This document shows positions 26,586 to 27,173 of a stretch of DNA of 27,173 bases, piece by piece. Within the stretch, counting starts at the first letter, position 1; every line of letters starts with the position of its first letter. Below the pieces are notes generated by a model. It was not told the DNA's origin. It made no database searches and saw only the letters and a program-made list of their open reading frames with translations. This stretch comes from a virus, in the IMG/VR virus record IMGVR_UViG_3300009154_000221, positions 1 to 27,173 of that record; one strand, given 5' to 3'. The position numbers were made by a program, and so were the translations under genes.

Positions 26586-27146
26586 CTATGATAGCAATAT
26601 TCTGCTGTGTTTGGGAACACCTGCAAGCAAGTATTCCATTTGGTCAGCAAGAATTGTTCTATGTTGTAGAATCATATTTTCGTAGTGGTTTGGGATATAC
26701 GGAGTGTATAATAATTCCATACGGGAATCTTTCAATGTCTTATGACCTTTTTTGCTGTTACAATCTTTGCATGCCGTAACAACGTTCATCCAGGTGTTTT
26801 CGCCACCTTTACTTTTTGGATGAATATGGTCTCTACTTAACGCATGGTAGTTAGCAAAGTATTCTCCGCAATATGCACAAACGTGTCTGTCACGACCAAA
26901 CAATGTTTTATTAGTTAGTGCCACACATGAATGTTTATATGGATTGAATCCATGACCTTTGATAGCAATAATGCTATTAGCTTCCAAGTAACTTAATGTA
27001 CCGTCATTTTGCATACCACCACGATATTTAGCCACAATATTGCCCATACTCCATGCAATGGCATCTTTTGCTTTATAGGTAATTGCGTCATCATTTGATA
27101 TCCATTGCCGGGGAACTCCCGAGATATCTAGTGCTAGAACAGCCAT
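26586..27146 (-). CDS. HNH endonuclease
   Basis: 186 aa from MAVLALDISGVPRQW at 27146, preceded by AAGGAG; an ATG at 27173 at the window edge gives a longer frame without such a site. The HNH core is CAYCG ... SRDHIHPKSKGGENTWMNVVTACKDCNSKKG, with Cys pairs C90/C93 and C126/C129 holding a structural zinc and DH (106-107) and N (121) in the catalytic motif. The N-terminal part VPRQWISNDDAITYKAKDAIAWSMG resembles other phage HNH proteins. Likely a free-standing or homing endonuclease that nicks host or rival-phage DNA. Confidence 0.9.
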   Translation of the reverse strand: MAVLALDISGVPRQWISNDDAITYKAKDAIAWSMGNIVAKYRGGMQNDGTLSYLEANSIIAIKGHGFNPYKHSCVALTNKTLFGRDRHVCAYCGEYFANYHALSRDHIHPKSKGGENTWMNVVTACKDCNSKKGHKTLKDSRMELLYTPYIPNHYENMILQHRTILADQMEYLLAGVPKHSRILLS

Positions 27147-27173
27147 GTAGTACTCCTTTTCTGTTATTATCAC

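Noticed and set aside
1-27173. CRISPR array or insertion sequence
   Set aside because: No set of regularly spaced direct repeats, and no transposase or terminal repeats with target duplication, was seen; the repeated elements are promoters and tRNA arms.

Overview
The window looks like a piece of the genome of a large tailed bacteriophage, probably a T4-like myovirus. The reasons are: gene packing with ATGA/TAATG overlaps, many tiny operons of phage-type small proteins, 18 tRNA genes on one strand, free-standing HNH and GIY-YIG nucleases, and T4-late-like TATAAATA boxes beside consensus sigma70 promoters. The host is inferred to be a betaproteobacterium, possibly a freshwater Burkholderiales, because two Bug/TctC-type periplasmic binding proteins, a family greatly expanded there, are carried. 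No capsid, tail or replication gene is complete here, so the phage class is inference.

Layout. 1-1125 (+): end of a structural-type protein and a papain-fold (C1A) protease, closed by a perfect palindromic terminator. 1148-9021 (almost all -): early-type region of small proteins in short operons. Each starts from a TTGACA-N17-TATAAT promoter with a shared extended -35 (TTGACAATAAAT). It includes a TPR-glycosyltransferase, an SH3-like protein, several small membrane proteins, a secreted His/Gly-rich protein, a zinc-ribbon protein, a GIY-YIG nuclease and a GNAT-like protein. Several of these mRNAs appear leaderless. 9093-10552 (+): PP-loop ATPase and a methyltransferase-like protein. 16433-10545 (-): an enzyme operon with two TctC/Bug binding proteins, two sulfotransferase-like proteins, a 2OG-Fe(II) oxygenase, an APS-kinase/HxGH nucleotidyltransferase fusion and a second PP-loop enzyme. 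16513-17241 (+): methyltransferase. 18867-17271 (-): tyrosine-phosphatase-like and calcineurin-like phosphoesterase operon.

19475-26584 (-): tRNA region. 18 tRNAs (Trp, Gly x2, Val, Pro, two CAT tRNAs, Ala, Leu x2, Cys, Ser, Asp, Tyr, Glu, Arg, Asn, Thr) are interleaved with modification-type genes (methyltransferases, 2OG oxygenase, SDR), an RNA polymerase omega subunit, and gene-free, hairpin-dense segments that look like structured RNA. The largest (about 25629-26067) starts at its own promoter, has a further upstream promoter in tandem, and carries an 18-bp closing stem that abuts tRNA-Glu. It resembles the GOLLD/ROOL type of giant phage RNA associated with tRNAs, but this is a hypothesis. 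27146-26586 (-): HNH endonuclease.

Two promoter grammars divide the genes. Sigma70-like promoters serve small early-type operons and tRNAs. NATAAATA boxes 4-5 nt before the ATG serve the modification enzymes and one binding protein, so translation from leaderless mRNA may be common in this phage.
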